Shown one piece after another: positions 1 through 8,911 of a stretch of DNA of 64,000 nt. Position 1 is the stretch's first letter; each line of letters starts with the position of its first letter. The notes below the pieces were generated by a model. The model made no database searches. It was not told the origin of the DNA and saw only the letters and a program-made list of their open reading frames with translations. The stretch is from Planctomycetota bacterium. Lineage in GTDB: Bacteria > Planctomycetota > UBA1135 > UBA2386. Position numbers and translations under genes: made by a program. The stretch is taken from assembly GCA_020638735.1 (NCBI GenBank), contig JACKHZ010000011.1, forward strand, positions 248,001-312,000, written 5' to 3'.

Positions 1-1889
1 TCGCCGAGCGCCGGCACGAACCACCGGCTCTTGTCGCGCGTCTTGGCCGCCTCGAGCAGCGCCTTCGGGCTGGCGAACGGCTCCTTGCCGGTCTCCTTCT
101 GCAGGATGCCGCCGACCGTCGTCTGCGGCAGCGCCTGCAGTCCGTCGCGCGGCTCGTAGCCCTTGATCTCGGCGATCGACACGCGCAGCGTGCTGTTGGC
201 GTCCGGGTAGAACGACTTGCCGCGGAACGCTTCCTGCGCGGCGATCCAGCGCTGGCCGACGTCGAGGCTGTGACCCTGGCGTTCGCGCGTGCGCTGCTGC
301 CACTCGGCCATCTCGCGGGCGATGCCGCGCGCCAACACGATCAGCGGGTCGTCGCTCTTCGTCACCGCTTCCGCGCCCTGCGCGAACAGCTCGCTGCGCG
401 CCTTGCCGTCGAGCATCGTCGTCGTCGCCAGCACGGTGTCGATCAGCGCGTCCTCCGACCCACCGCCCCTCAGCATCTCGGTCCCGGCCAACCGCTGGGC
501 ATCGGACACCGACGCGAACTCGCCCAGCAGGATGCGCAGCATCGGCGCCTGGATCAGGTCGAAGTCCTGCGTCAGCTCCTCGTCGGCGATCATCGCCAGG
601 CCGCGCGGGCTGATGCGGCCGTTCTGTCCGGCGACCGCGCCGCAGGCCTGCACCAGCACGTCGAACAGCGGCACCTGGTCGCCGAGCACGCGCACGAACC
701 ACATCATCGTGTCGCGCTCGATGGTGTCGGCGACCTCTTGCGAGGCGGCCAGCATCTCGGCCAGCACCGTGCCCCACTTCTGGTTGCGGTCCTGGTCCTC
801 GGCGAGCCACTTCTGGAACGCGGCTTCGTCGCGCCGCTTGTGCTCGGCGGTCCTGTTGTTCTTCAGGCCGAAGATCATCCCGGCCGCGTTCTTCTGCACG
901 TTGGCGAGGTACTTGATCGTGTCGGCGACCTCGAGCGACTTCGCCTCGCTCTGCTTGCCGGCGCGCTCGAGCACCTCGATCGCCGCGGTCAGCACGGCGT
1001 CGCGGCGCGGGTAGACGTAGCCCTCCTGGGTGGCGACGCTGCGGCTGGTCTCGTAGCGCTGCGTGCGGCCCGGGTAGCCCATGATGATCGCCAGGTCACC
1101 CTGCTGCACCGGGTCCTTGGCGACCTTCAGGAAGTGGTCCGGCCGGTACGGCACGTTGCTCTCGTCGTGGTCGCGCACGTTGCCGTCCGGCGCCACGTAG
1201 GCGCGGAAGAACGTGAAGTCGCCGGTGTGCCGCGGCCACTCCCAGTTGTCGACCTCGCCGCCGAACTCGCCGATCGCGCGCGGCGGCACGTAGACCAGGC
1301 GCACGTCGCGGATCTGCGTGCGGTAGTAGAGGTGGTATTCCTTGCCCTCGAGGAACGACGCCACCGAGCACTTGGTGTTGGCCTCGCGCGCTTCGCCGTC
1401 GGCGACCAGCCTGGCGATCGTCTGCTGGGTGATCGCCCAGCGGTCGAGGTCGGTGGTGGCCTTCGCCTGCGCCTCGTGCAGCACCGCGGTGACGTCCTCG
1501 ATGCGCTTCAGCACCGACGCGGTGACGCCCGGCGCCGGCAGCTCCTGCTCGCGGCCGTTCGCCGCGTAGCCGTCGCGCAGGTAGTTGTGCTCCGGCGAGC
1601 TGAGCTGGGTGACCGCGCTGAAGCCGCAGTGGTGGTTGGTAACCATCAGGCCCTCGGCCGAGACGAACGACGCCGTGCAGCCGTTGATCTGCACCGTCGC
1701 CGACAGCACGCCGCCCTTCTCCGGGTGCCAGAACTCGTCCTTGGTCAGCTTCATGCCGCGCTTCTGCAGCGCGGCCCAGTCCATCTCGCGGACCTGCGTC
1801 GGCAGCCACTGGCCTTCATCGGGGCGGGGGCCGCCGGCCAGCAGCGCTGCGGCGGCGAGGAACGTCAACGGGAGCGGGAGTCGCAACAT
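1..1889 (-). CDS. S46 family dipeptidyl-peptidase, C-terminus beyond window
   Basis: Secreted serine exopeptidase of family S46 (DPP7/DPP11 type), which removes dipeptides from peptide N-termini. Translating the minus strand from the ATG at 1889 gives a hydrophobic signal peptide (MLRLPLPLTFLAAAALLAGG). The hallmark GLMVTNHHCGF motif around residue 85 carries the catalytic His. Further on, RHTGDFTFFRAY carries the likely catalytic Asp. The Ser motif (GGNSGSP in this family) is expected past position 1, so about 629 codons are visible and the gene is truncated by the window. An AGAGGTG ribosome-binding site lies just before the ATG. The next gene upstream is divergent, so this one has its own promoter. 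A second, divergent S46 paralogue lies at 43974-45980. Family is certain; substrate preference is not readable. Confidence 0.93.
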   Translation of the reverse strand, partial: MLRLPLPLTFLAAAALLAGGPRPDEGQWLPTQVREMDWAALQKRGMKLTKDEFWHPEKGGVLSATVQINGCTASFVSAEGLMVTNHHCGFSAVTQLSSPEHNYLRDGYAANGREQELPAPGVTASVLKRIEDVTAVLHEAQAKATTDLDRWAITQQTIARLVADGEAREANTKCSVASFLEGKEYHLYYRTQIRDVRLVYVPPRAIGEFGGEVDNWEWPRHTGDFTFFRAYVAPDGNVRDHDESNVPYRPDHFLKVAKDPVQQGDLAIIMGYPGRTQRYETSRSVATQEGYVYPRRDAVLTAAIEVLERAGKQSEAKSLEVADTIKYLANVQKNAAGMIFGLKNNRTAEHKRRDEAAFQKWLAEDQDRNQKWGTVLAEMLAASQEVADTIERDTMMWFVRVLGDQVPLFDVLVQACGAVAGQNGRISPRGLAMIADEELTQDFDLIQAPMLRILLGEFASVSDAQRLAGTEMLRGGGSEDALIDTVLATTTMLDGKARSELFAQGAEAVTKSDDPLIVLARGIAREMAEWQQRTRERQGHSLDVGQRWIAAQEAFRGKSFYPDANSTLRVSIAEIKGYEPRDGLQALPQTTVGGILQKETGKEPFASPKALLEAAKTRDKSRWFVPALG

Positions 1890-1966
1890 GGGGCACCTCT
1901 ATACGGGGCGGGCGGCGGCGGTGCGAACGGCTTGCGGGTGCGACGGCCGCCGGGCACGCTCCGGGC

Positions 1967-3838
1967 ATGCTGCGCCTCGTCGCCGGTGCTCTGTGCGTGC
2001 TCGCCTTGCTCGGGCAGCTCGCGGCCCAGAACTCGACCCGCAAGGTCCGTCGCCCGCCCGGCGAGTTGGCGGCCAAGGCCGGCAGCGCGGTGCACTGGCG
2101 CAAGGACGTCGCCGCGGCGCTGGTAGAGGCGAAGCAGAAGGGCAAGCCGGTGTTCTGGTACGTGCCCGAGGTCAAGGGGTCGCCGATGGACCGCAAGCCG
2201 GAGGTCGACCGCTACATGATGGGCGGGCCGTTCTCGTGGCCGTCGACGATCGCGCTGCTCAACGAGCACTTCGTGCCGGTCAAGGAGGTCGCCGAGGGCG
2301 CGCGGGCGAAGGCGCTCGGGCTGCTGCGCGGCGAGTTCCTCGAACCGGGCTACGTGCTGCTCGACGGCGACGGCAAGGCGCTGCTGAGGGTGGATCAGCT
2401 GACGACGTTCCACCCGCAGTGGTTCGAGGCGCCGCTGCGGCGCGCGGTGCAGCAGCCGCGCGAAGGCTGGCCCGGCGGCGTCGGTCTCGACGACGCGTGG
2501 CAGCAGCTGCGGCGCGGTGAGCTCCAGGGCGCGCAGGACGCGCTGAGGCTGGTGTCGTTCTACTCGCCGGAGGAAGCGGCCGAAGGGCTGTGGCTCCAGG
2601 GCGTCGCCGGGTTCCGCAGCGGCCGCCGCAGCAAGGCGACCGAGGCGTGGCGGTCGATCACCGAGCTGTACGCCGGCAGTGCGTGGGCGAGCAAGGCGGC
2701 GCTCGAGCTCGAGGGCCACGGCCCGTTCGTGCACGGCTTCGAGGTCTACGGCGAGCTGCCTGCCGCGGCGCTGGCGAGCGGTCCGGTCGACGGCACGCGC
2801 GCGCCGGACGGCACCTACACCGAGGCCGAGCTGTGGCAGCGCAGCGTCGACTACCTGTGCGGCATGGCCGACGACGACGGCGTCTACCGCGACAGCATCT
2901 ACGACTTCGGCGGCACCGACGGCCTGCCCAACGTCTACGCGGCGGTGACCTGCCTCGTCGGCGAAGCGCTGCTGGCAGCCGAGGCGCGCGCCGCGGCGGG
3001 GGGCTTCGCGCTCGACGACAGGGGCCGCGCGCGCATCGGCGAGGTGCTGCTGCAGATCCGCGGCCACGCCGAGCGCGCCGACTGGCTGGCGCTCGAGGAC
3101 AAGGACGAGATCCTGTGGGCGCGCGCCTACGCGGTGCGCTTCCTGCTGGCGTTCGGCGAACGGCGCGGGGCCGACGGACGCGAAGGCGACGACGCGCAGG
3201 CGGCGGCGCTGCGCGGCGGGGTCGGCGCGCTGCTCGCGCTGCAGCCCGAGACCGGCGTCTGGTTCCACGAGTACGGCAACCCGTTCGCGATCGCGACCGC
3301 GCTGCAGGCGCTGCACGGCGCGCGCGCGGCCGGCGTCGAGGTGCCGCAGGACAACATCGACAAGGGCCTGCGCGCGCTCGCGCACGATCGCACCGGCGAC
3401 GGCGCCTTCACCTACGGCCAGACCGCCGAAGGCCGGCAGCCGCGCGTGTCGGTCGAAGCCGCCTCGTGCCGCATGCCGCTGTGCGAGCTCGGGCTCTACC
3501 TGTTCGGCGCGTCCGACCAGCAACGGCTCGCCGCCGCGGTCGAGGCCGGTCGTCGGTATCACGGCGAGCTCGCCGCGGTGCGCAAATACGACGACCACGC
3601 CGGCCGGCTCGGCTACGGCGGCTTCTTCTTCTGGTTCGACATGCTCGGGCGCGCCGAGGCGATCGCCCGGCTCGACGACGTGGAGCGCCGGCACCGCTTC
3701 GCCGGCGAGGAACGCGAGCTGATCCTGCGGCTGCCCGAGTTCGACGGCTGCTTCGTCGACAGCCACGAGCTCGGCCGCTGCTACGGCACGGCGATGGCGC
3801 TGCTGTGCCTCGACGTGCTCGACGGGGCGCTGCGGTAG
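1967..3838 (+). CDS. Secreted thioredoxin-like / prenyltransferase-like toroid protein
   Basis: Unknown function. The 623-residue product starts with a signal peptide (MLRLVAGALCVLALLGQLAAQ). Residues about 45-165 look like a thioredoxin-fold segment: a helix rich in Lys before PVFWYVPEV, then GYVLLDGDGKALLRV. There is no CxxC, so redox activity is unlikely. A short TPR-like stretch follows (about 180-235). The rest is helical with spaced motifs seen in alpha/alpha toroids of the squalene-cyclase/prenyltransferase type, such as GVYRDS, TGVWFHEYGNPFAIATAL and, near the end, RCYGTAMALLCLDVL. It diverges from the S46 peptidase gene and converges with an unknown gene at 3882. A secreted scaffold or enzyme of the envelope is an inference only. 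Confidence 0.75.
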   Translation: MLRLVAGALCVLALLGQLAAQNSTRKVRRPPGELAAKAGSAVHWRKDVAAALVEAKQKGKPVFWYVPEVKGSPMDRKPEVDRYMMGGPFSWPSTIALLNEHFVPVKEVAEGARAKALGLLRGEFLEPGYVLLDGDGKALLRVDQLTTFHPQWFEAPLRRAVQQPREGWPGGVGLDDAWQQLRRGELQGAQDALRLVSFYSPEEAAEGLWLQGVAGFRSGRRSKATEAWRSITELYAGSAWASKAALELEGHGPFVHGFEVYGELPAAALASGPVDGTRAPDGTYTEAELWQRSVDYLCGMADDDGVYRDSIYDFGGTDGLPNVYAAVTCLVGEALLAAEARAAAGGFALDDRGRARIGEVLLQIRGHAERADWLALEDKDEILWARAYAVRFLLAFGERRGADGREGDDAQAAALRGGVGALLALQPETGVWFHEYGNPFAIATALQALHGARAAGVEVPQDNIDKGLRALAHDRTGDGAFTYGQTAEGRQPRVSVEAASCRMPLCELGLYLFGASDQQRLAAAVEAGRRYHGELAAVRKYDDHAGRLGYGGFFFWFDMLGRAEAIARLDDVERRHRFAGEERELILRLPEFDGCFVDSHELGRCYGTAMALLCLDVLDGALR

Positions 3839-3881
3839 GCGGGCGCCTCGCCGCTCGGCGCTCCGGTGGCCGCGCGTCGGC

Positions 3882-4802
3882 TCAGCTCGGCCGGCCGAGC
3901 AGCTCGCACAGCCACGACGTCAGCGGATGCGCGACCTCGGCGGCCGCAGCGGCGAAGCGTTCGGCCGTCTCGTCGCCGAGCTGCATGACCAGCGACGTGA
4001 CCGCCATCAGATCCTGCGGGGACGCGCCGGCGACCTGCTCGCGCAGCCAGTGCTCGTCACAGCGCTCGCGGGTCATCGCCACCAGCCGCAGACCGATGCG
4101 GTGGTCGAACGACGGCTGCCGCTGCACCTCGCCGAGCAGCCAGCTCGCGGTGGCGAGGTCGTCCTGCGCGAGCAGCCGCTTCATCGTGCGCTCGAGCAAC
4201 CCGCCCAGCTCGACGCCGAACTGTTCGGCGTCGTCGAGCAGCTGCCGCGCGGCCAGGGCCGGCAGGTTGGCCGCGGCGTCGCGCTGCACCAGCGCGTCGA
4301 GGGCCGGGGTGCCCCGCATCGGCGTCGGCAGCGCGCGCCAGAACGTCTCGGCGCCGCCCTGCCCCGGGTCGTCGAGGTTGGCCCGCAGCGTCGCGCCGGG
4401 CAGGTGCGCCTGCTCGAACCACGCGGCGAGGCGGGCGCCCGCGCGGTCGCCGGTCGGCATCGCCGCCAGGCGGTCGATCAGCTGCTCGGCCACCGGCACC
4501 GTCAGGTCCGCGGCCAGCGTCAGTTCGCCGATCCCGGCGCCGCGCAGCGGGCCGAACGGCGGCTCGTCGGCGTGGTAGCCCAGCAGGGGCTGGCCGTCGA
4601 AGTGCACCGCGCCGGCGTGCAGCGCCAGCGTCACCGCGTGGCCCCGGGTCGCGAGCTCGAGCGCGCGCGCGGCGTGCAGCCGGGCCTTGTGGCCCAGCTC
4701 CGGGCGGTCCGGGTGCTGCCGGGCGACCGCCGATGCCGCCGCCAGGGCGCGCACCGCGGCGCGCACCGACCTCGCGGCTCCGGAGCCAGTGCCCTGTTCC
4801 AT
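3882..4802 (-). CDS. Hypothetical protein, HEAT-like helical repeat
   Basis: Not recognised as a named family. The 306-residue product has no signal peptide or membrane segment. After an Ala-rich helical N-terminus, residues about 50-110 read like a small alpha/beta module (GHAVTLALHAGAVHFDGQPL, then GAGIGELTLAADLTVPVAEQL). Similar segments occur in front of HEAT repeats in bacterial regulatory proteins. The remainder is a run of helices compatible with HEAT-type repeats. It is convergent with the upstream plus-strand gene across 43 bp and divergent from nfeD across about 108 bp. Coding is supported by its length and by the absence of a better frame in the interval. Confidence 0.6.
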   Translation of the reverse strand: MEQGTGSGAARSVRAAVRALAAASAVARQHPDRPELGHKARLHAARALELATRGHAVTLALHAGAVHFDGQPLLGYHADEPPFGPLRGAGIGELTLAADLTVPVAEQLIDRLAAMPTGDRAGARLAAWFEQAHLPGATLRANLDDPGQGGAETFWRALPTPMRGTPALDALVQRDAAANLPALAARQLLDDAEQFGVELGGLLERTMKRLLAQDDLATASWLLGEVQRQPSFDHRIGLRLVAMTRERCDEHWLREQVAGASPQDLMAVTSLVMQLGDETAERFAAAAAEVAHPLTSWLCELLGRPS

Positions 4803-4910
4803 CTCCGCGGGCTATCGGCACGCGACGGAGCCGTGCTACACGTCGGCTACTCGGGGTTTTCCGATGCCGAGCCATCCCCTGCTGCCATCCTCACCTCCGT
4901 CTGCTAAACC

Positions 4911-7007
4911 ATGCGCGTGCTGAGGATGTCGACGTTGCGCATCTGCCGGGTCCTGCTGCTCTCGTTGCTGGTCTCGCTGCTCCAGGGGTGCGGCGGCCCG
5001 GTGTCGCGCGTCGACCTGAAGGGCGGCGACGATCGCCAGGAGGCAGACGAACCGGTGGCGCTGATGGTGAAGCTGACCGGCAAGCTCGGCACCGTCGAGC
5101 TGGCCCGGTGCCACCGCACGTTGCGCGAAGCGGCGTCGCGCGGGATCACGCGGGTGATCTTCCTGCTGCAGAACGCCGGCGCGCAGGACGACGACCTGAC
5201 CGACATGCAGAGCCTGTTCGACCGGGTGCAGGGCGGCGACACGCAGACGGTAGCGGTGCTCGGCGGGCGGGTGACGCACGGCGCCGCGGCCCTGGCGCTT
5301 TGCTGTGGACGCACGTACTGCCTGCGCGGCGCCGAGTGGGGCGAGGTCGTCAAGCCCGACAAGGAATGGGACGACTTGTTCGCCGCCGACCCGGATCAGG
5401 CGGTGGCGGCGCGCTTCGACGCGATGCGCGAGATGCTGCAGACGCGGCTCGACCGGCGGCCCGAGAAGCTGACGCCGTCCGCGACGCGGCTGGCGCTGGC
5501 GATGGCCGACCCGCGCGTGCAGCTGTTGACCGCGACGGTGCGCGAAGGCGGTCTCGAGCGGCAGCGCCTGCTCGACCCCAACGAGCTGGCCGCGCTCAAA
5601 GCGCAGGGCGCGGCGGTGTTCGGTGAGCTGCTGCTGCCGCGGCCGCTGTACGTCGACGCCGCCCAGGCCGAGGAGCTGGGGCTGTCGGGCGGCACCTTGC
5701 AGGGCCTCGAGCAGCTGTCGGAGGTGCTGCTGATCGACCCCGACCGCATCGGCGAGCTGAACGAGAACTGGGCCGAACGCATGGTGGCGTGGCTCGAGCT
5801 GCTGCAGCCGTTCCTGCTGGTCGCCGGGTTCCTGCTGCTGATGGTCGAGATCAAGACGCCGGGCGTCGGACTGCCGGGCCTGCTCGGCGCGGCCTTCCTC
5901 GGCCTCGCGCTGTTCCACAGCTACCTGGTCGGCCTCGCCGAGGTCACCGAGATCCTGGTGTTCTTCCTCGGGCTCGGCGCGATCGCGGTCGAGATCTTCG
6001 TGCTGCCGGGCACCATCGTCTTCGGCCTGGTCGGCTTCCTGTGCCTGGTGCTGTCGCTGGTGCTCAGCCGTCAGTCGTTCGTGCTGCCGCACAACGAGCT
6101 CGAGCAGGAGATCCTGCTGGCCAACCTCGCCAACCTGACGCTGCTGTTCGTGCTGGTGATCGTGCTCGGCGCGGTCATGTGGCGCATCCTGCCGAAGGTG
6201 CCGTTGTTCAACCGGCTGTTCCTGACGGCGCCGGGTGGCGGCCGCGAGCCGGAGTCCAACAGCGCGCCGTCCGGGCTCGGCCTCGACACCGGACGCCTCG
6301 CGGCGTTGGTCGGGCGCGTCGGTCGCGCCGCGACGGTGCTGCGGCCGACCGGCACCATGGAGCTGGAGGGCGATCGCATCGACGTCGTCACCGAAGGCGA
6401 CTACGTCGAAGCCGGTCGCGCGGTGCGCGTGCTCTACGTGCAGGGCAATCGCGTCGTGGTCGCCGCGGACGCGCCGGCGCCGGGCGGCGGCGGGCGCGAG
6501 GGCGAGCGCGGCAGCGTCGGCCTGGTCGTGCTGCTGCTGATCGTCGGCCTCGCGCTGATCGTCGCCGAGGTGATGTTCGTGTCGTTCGGCGTCATCGCGA
6601 CGATGGCCGGCGCGGCGCTGCTCGGCGCGGTGTTCGTCGCCTTCCAGGTGTCGGACGCGTTCGGCATCGCCATCGTCGTCACCGAGGCGATCGCCGGGCC
6701 GCTGGTGCTGCTCGGCTCGTTCCGCATCCTGCCCAAGACCCCGTTCGGCAAGGCGCTGATCCTCAGCGGGCCGCCGACCTCCGGCTCTGCCGGCGCCGGC
6801 GATCAGCACCTCGGCGAACTCCTGCACAAGCGCGGTCTGACGCTCAGCCCGCTGCGCCCGACCGGCTTCGCCCGCATCGACGGCCACAAGGTCGACGTCG
6901 TCACGCGCGGCGAGATGGTCGACAGCGACGCCGAGATCGTGGTGCTGGAGGTGTCCGGCAATCGCGTCGTCGTCGCGCGCGTCGGCGACGCACCGGCCGA
7001 CGCCTGA
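4911..7007 (+). CDS. nfeD: Long-form NfeD membrane protein with two OB domains and a degenerate ClpP-like domain
   Basis: NfeD proteins work with flotillin-like proteins at the membrane. The 698-residue product begins with a lipoprotein-like signal (LLVSLLQGC). Next comes a ClpP-class domain (about residues 40-250), then a multi-helix membrane bundle (about 290-430) and an OB-fold NfeD domain (about 450-525, ending in VQGNRVVV). A second membrane bundle (about 540-625) and a second OB domain (about 645-695, ending in VSGNRVVVARVG) follow. The usual WSAGALIAL-type segment with the catalytic Ser reads VTHGAAALALCCGR here, and the PGG oxyanion segment reads NAGAQ, so the protease is probably inactive. 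floA follows 50 bp downstream. Typical long NfeD proteins have one bundle and one OB domain, so this layout is duplicated. Confidence 0.9.
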   Translation: MRVLRMSTLRICRVLLLSLLVSLLQGCGGPVSRVDLKGGDDRQEADEPVALMVKLTGKLGTVELARCHRTLREAASRGITRVIFLLQNAGAQDDDLTDMQSLFDRVQGGDTQTVAVLGGRVTHGAAALALCCGRTYCLRGAEWGEVVKPDKEWDDLFAADPDQAVAARFDAMREMLQTRLDRRPEKLTPSATRLALAMADPRVQLLTATVREGGLERQRLLDPNELAALKAQGAAVFGELLLPRPLYVDAAQAEELGLSGGTLQGLEQLSEVLLIDPDRIGELNENWAERMVAWLELLQPFLLVAGFLLLMVEIKTPGVGLPGLLGAAFLGLALFHSYLVGLAEVTEILVFFLGLGAIAVEIFVLPGTIVFGLVGFLCLVLSLVLSRQSFVLPHNELEQEILLANLANLTLLFVLVIVLGAVMWRILPKVPLFNRLFLTAPGGGREPESNSAPSGLGLDTGRLAALVGRVGRAATVLRPTGTMELEGDRIDVVTEGDYVEAGRAVRVLYVQGNRVVVAADAPAPGGGGREGERGSVGLVVLLLIVGLALIVAEVMFVSFGVIATMAGAALLGAVFVAFQVSDAFGIAIVVTEAIAGPLVLLGSFRILPKTPFGKALILSGPPTSGSAGAGDQHLGELLHKRGLTLSPLRPTGFARIDGHKVDVVTRGEMVDSDAEIVVLEVSGNRVVVARVGDAPADA

Positions 7008-7057
7008 GGGGCACCCTTCGAACTTCCCTGACCGTTCCGAATCGAGAGAGAGAGAGC

Positions 7058-8095
7058 ATGTTCGCAGACTTCTTCAAGGACGCCGGCCTCGGGACCTACG
7101 TGTTCCTCGGCGTCCTCCTCCTGCTGGTCGTCCTGGTCCTGATCCTGCTGAAGTTCATCAACCTGTGGGTGCAGGCCTACATGTCGGGAACGCGGATCTC
7201 GCTGTTCACGCTGGTCGGCATGTCGCTGCGCAAGGTCAACCCGACGGTGATCGTGCGCGGCGCGATCTCGGCGACACAGGCCGGGCTGCCGCTCAACGTG
7301 CGCGACCTCGAAGCGCACTACCTCGCCGGCGGCCGCGTGCTCAACGTCGTGCAGGCGCTGATCGCCGCCGACCGCGCCAACCTCGGCCTCGACTTCCGCC
7401 AGGCGGCGGCGATCGACCTGGCCGGCCGTGACGTGCTCGACGCGGTGCAGACCTGCGTCAATCCCAAGGTCATCGACTGCCCGCAGCAGGCCAAGGTCGC
7501 GGCGATGGCCAAGGACGGCATCCAGGTGCTGGCCAAGGCGCGCGTGACGGTGCGCACCAACATCAAGCGGCTGGTCGGCGGCGCCACCGAGGAGACGATC
7601 ATCGCCCGCGTCGGCGAGGGCATCGTCTCGACGATCGGCTCGTCGGACACGCACAAGCAGGTGCTCGAGAACCCGGATCGCATCAGCAAGGGCGTGCTGC
7701 AGAAGGGCCTCGACGCCGGCACCGCGTTCGAGATCCTGTCGATCGACATCGCCGACGTCGACATCGGCGACAACATCGGCGCGCGGCTGCAGGCCGACCA
7801 GGCCGAGGCCGACAAGCGCGTCGCGCAGGCCGCCGCCGAATCGCGCCGCGCGATGGCGGTCGCCGAGGAGCAGGAGAACGTCGCCGCGATCGCCGCCAAC
7901 CGCGCCAAGCTGGTGCTCGCCGAGGCCGAGGTGCCGAAGGCGATGGCCGACGCGTTCCGCAACGGCAACCTCGGCATCCTCGACTACCAGCGCATCCGCA
8001 ACATCGAGGCGGACACCCAGATGCGCTCGCAGATCGCGGCCGGCGAAGAGGCGACCCGCGTGTCGGAAGAGGACCGCAAGAAGATGGGTGAGTAG
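7058..8095 (+). CDS. floA: Flotillin-like protein FloA
   Basis: FloA is a membrane scaffold of the SPFH superfamily that organises membrane microdomains. The 345-residue product has a short cytoplasmic N-terminus and one hydrophobic hairpin (FLGVLLLLVVLVLILLKF, about residues 15-35). The conserved FloA core follows, with VQAYMSGTRISLFTLVGM, then RVLNVVQALIAADRANL and DVLDAVQTCVNPKVI. The C-terminal Ala/Glu-rich coiled coil is about residues 240-300. I chose the ATG at 7058 because a GAGAGAGAGAG purine tract lies just before it and the FloA N-terminus matches. The reading frame stays open far upstream, but that part overlaps nfeD. The order nfeD-floA is the standard pairing. Confidence 0.96.
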   Translation: MFADFFKDAGLGTYVFLGVLLLLVVLVLILLKFINLWVQAYMSGTRISLFTLVGMSLRKVNPTVIVRGAISATQAGLPLNVRDLEAHYLAGGRVLNVVQALIAADRANLGLDFRQAAAIDLAGRDVLDAVQTCVNPKVIDCPQQAKVAAMAKDGIQVLAKARVTVRTNIKRLVGGATEETIIARVGEGIVSTIGSSDTHKQVLENPDRISKGVLQKGLDAGTAFEILSIDIADVDIGDNIGARLQADQAEADKRVAQAAAESRRAMAVAEEQENVAAIAANRAKLVLAEAEVPKAMADAFRNGNLGILDYQRIRNIEADTQMRSQIAAGEEATRVSEEDRKKMGE

Positions 8096-8101
8096 TCGGC
8101 G

Positions 8102-8788
8102 ATGAAGATCTTCGACTTCCTGCTGCGCAACCCGATCTTCCTGTTCGTGCTCCTGGCGTGGCTCGTGCCGACGATCGGCAACGTGCTGAAGAAGGCGGAG
8201 AAGGCGCGTCGTGCGCGCGGCTCGTCGCCGCCGCCGCCGCCGCGGCATTCGATCCCGTCGCAGGCGCAGCCGCTGCCGCCGCGCGCGCAGCCGATGGCCC
8301 GGAGCGCGCCGGCCCGGCAGTCGCCGCCCGCCGCGCAGCCGGCCCAGGCCAAGAGCGCCGAGGAGATCGCCCGCGAGATGCGACGCATCCTCGGCCTCGA
8401 AGCCGCGCCGCCGAAGCCTGCGCCGCGGCCCGCCGCGCAGGCGACCCCGCCGGCGCCGCCGCCGATCCGACGCGCGCCGATCGCGGCGCCGATCGAGCGG
8501 CCGCCGCAGCCGATCCAGATCTCGACGCGGGACCGCAAGCTCGAACTGCACGGCGATTCGCACGTCGGCGACGGGATCCGCGCGCGGCACCTCGACAAGC
8601 AGAAGCGTCGTCAGCCGAGCGGCGGGCAGCGCCTCGGCGACCTCGGCGGCCGCGTCGTCGCTCACGGCCAGCGCCGCCGCGCCGGCAGCCGCTTCGCGCT
8701 CGACGACCTGAAGCGGGCCATCGTGCTCAGCGAGATCCTCGCGCCGCCGGTCGCGTTGCGTCCGTTCGAGGAGCGCCGCGGACACTGA
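8102..8788 (+). CDS. Membrane-anchored proline-rich protein, third gene of nfeD-floA operon
   Basis: Unknown function. The 228-residue product has a single N-terminal membrane helix (about residues 8-28, NPIFLFVLLAWLVPTIGNVL). A long Pro/Ala/Arg-rich linker follows, interrupted by a predicted helix (SAEEIAREMRRILGLE). The basic C-terminal part contains a short ordered segment (FALDDLKRAIVLSEIL). It begins 6 bp after floA, so it is almost certainly co-transcribed. By position it could link a flotillin microdomain to a cytoplasmic partner; this is inference. Its TGA stop codon forms the first bases of the structured 102-bp repeat. Confidence 0.75.
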   Translation: MKIFDFLLRNPIFLFVLLAWLVPTIGNVLKKAEKARRARGSSPPPPPRHSIPSQAQPLPPRAQPMARSAPARQSPPAAQPAQAKSAEEIAREMRRILGLEAAPPKPAPRPAAQATPPAPPPIRRAPIAAPIERPPQPIQISTRDRKLELHGDSHVGDGIRARHLDKQKRRQPSGGQRLGDLGGRVVAHGQRRRAGSRFALDDLKRAIVLSEILAPPVALRPFEERRGH

Positions 8789-8887
8789 GAGGCCGAGAAG
8801 AAATCACGATACGGCCTCTCAGAATGCCGATTGGCGGCCGCCTACGCGGCCGCGCAGAGCCTTCGAGAGGATTCTCTCTCAGGCTCT
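8786..8887 (+). repeat. 102-bp structured dispersed repeat, copy 1
   Basis: This copy is 94% identical (six differences by eye) to 41672-41773. It has three hairpins. Hairpin 1 pairs TGAGAGGCCG (8786-8795) with CGGCCTCTCA (8812-8821). Hairpin 2 pairs GCGGCCGC (8834-8841) with GCGGCCGC (8846-8853) around a CTAC loop. Hairpin 3 pairs AGAGCC (8856-8861) with GGCTCT (8882-8887) and GAGAG with CTCTC inside. In the other copy the hairpin-2 arms change together (one G-C pair becomes A-T), so the stem is conserved. The element overlaps the stop codon of the preceding gene and sits between convergent genes. It lacks a T tract. It may be a terminator-like or REP-like mobile element. Confidence 0.85.
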
Positions 8888-8911
8888 TGGCCGGGCGCCC
8901 CGCCGCGCCCG

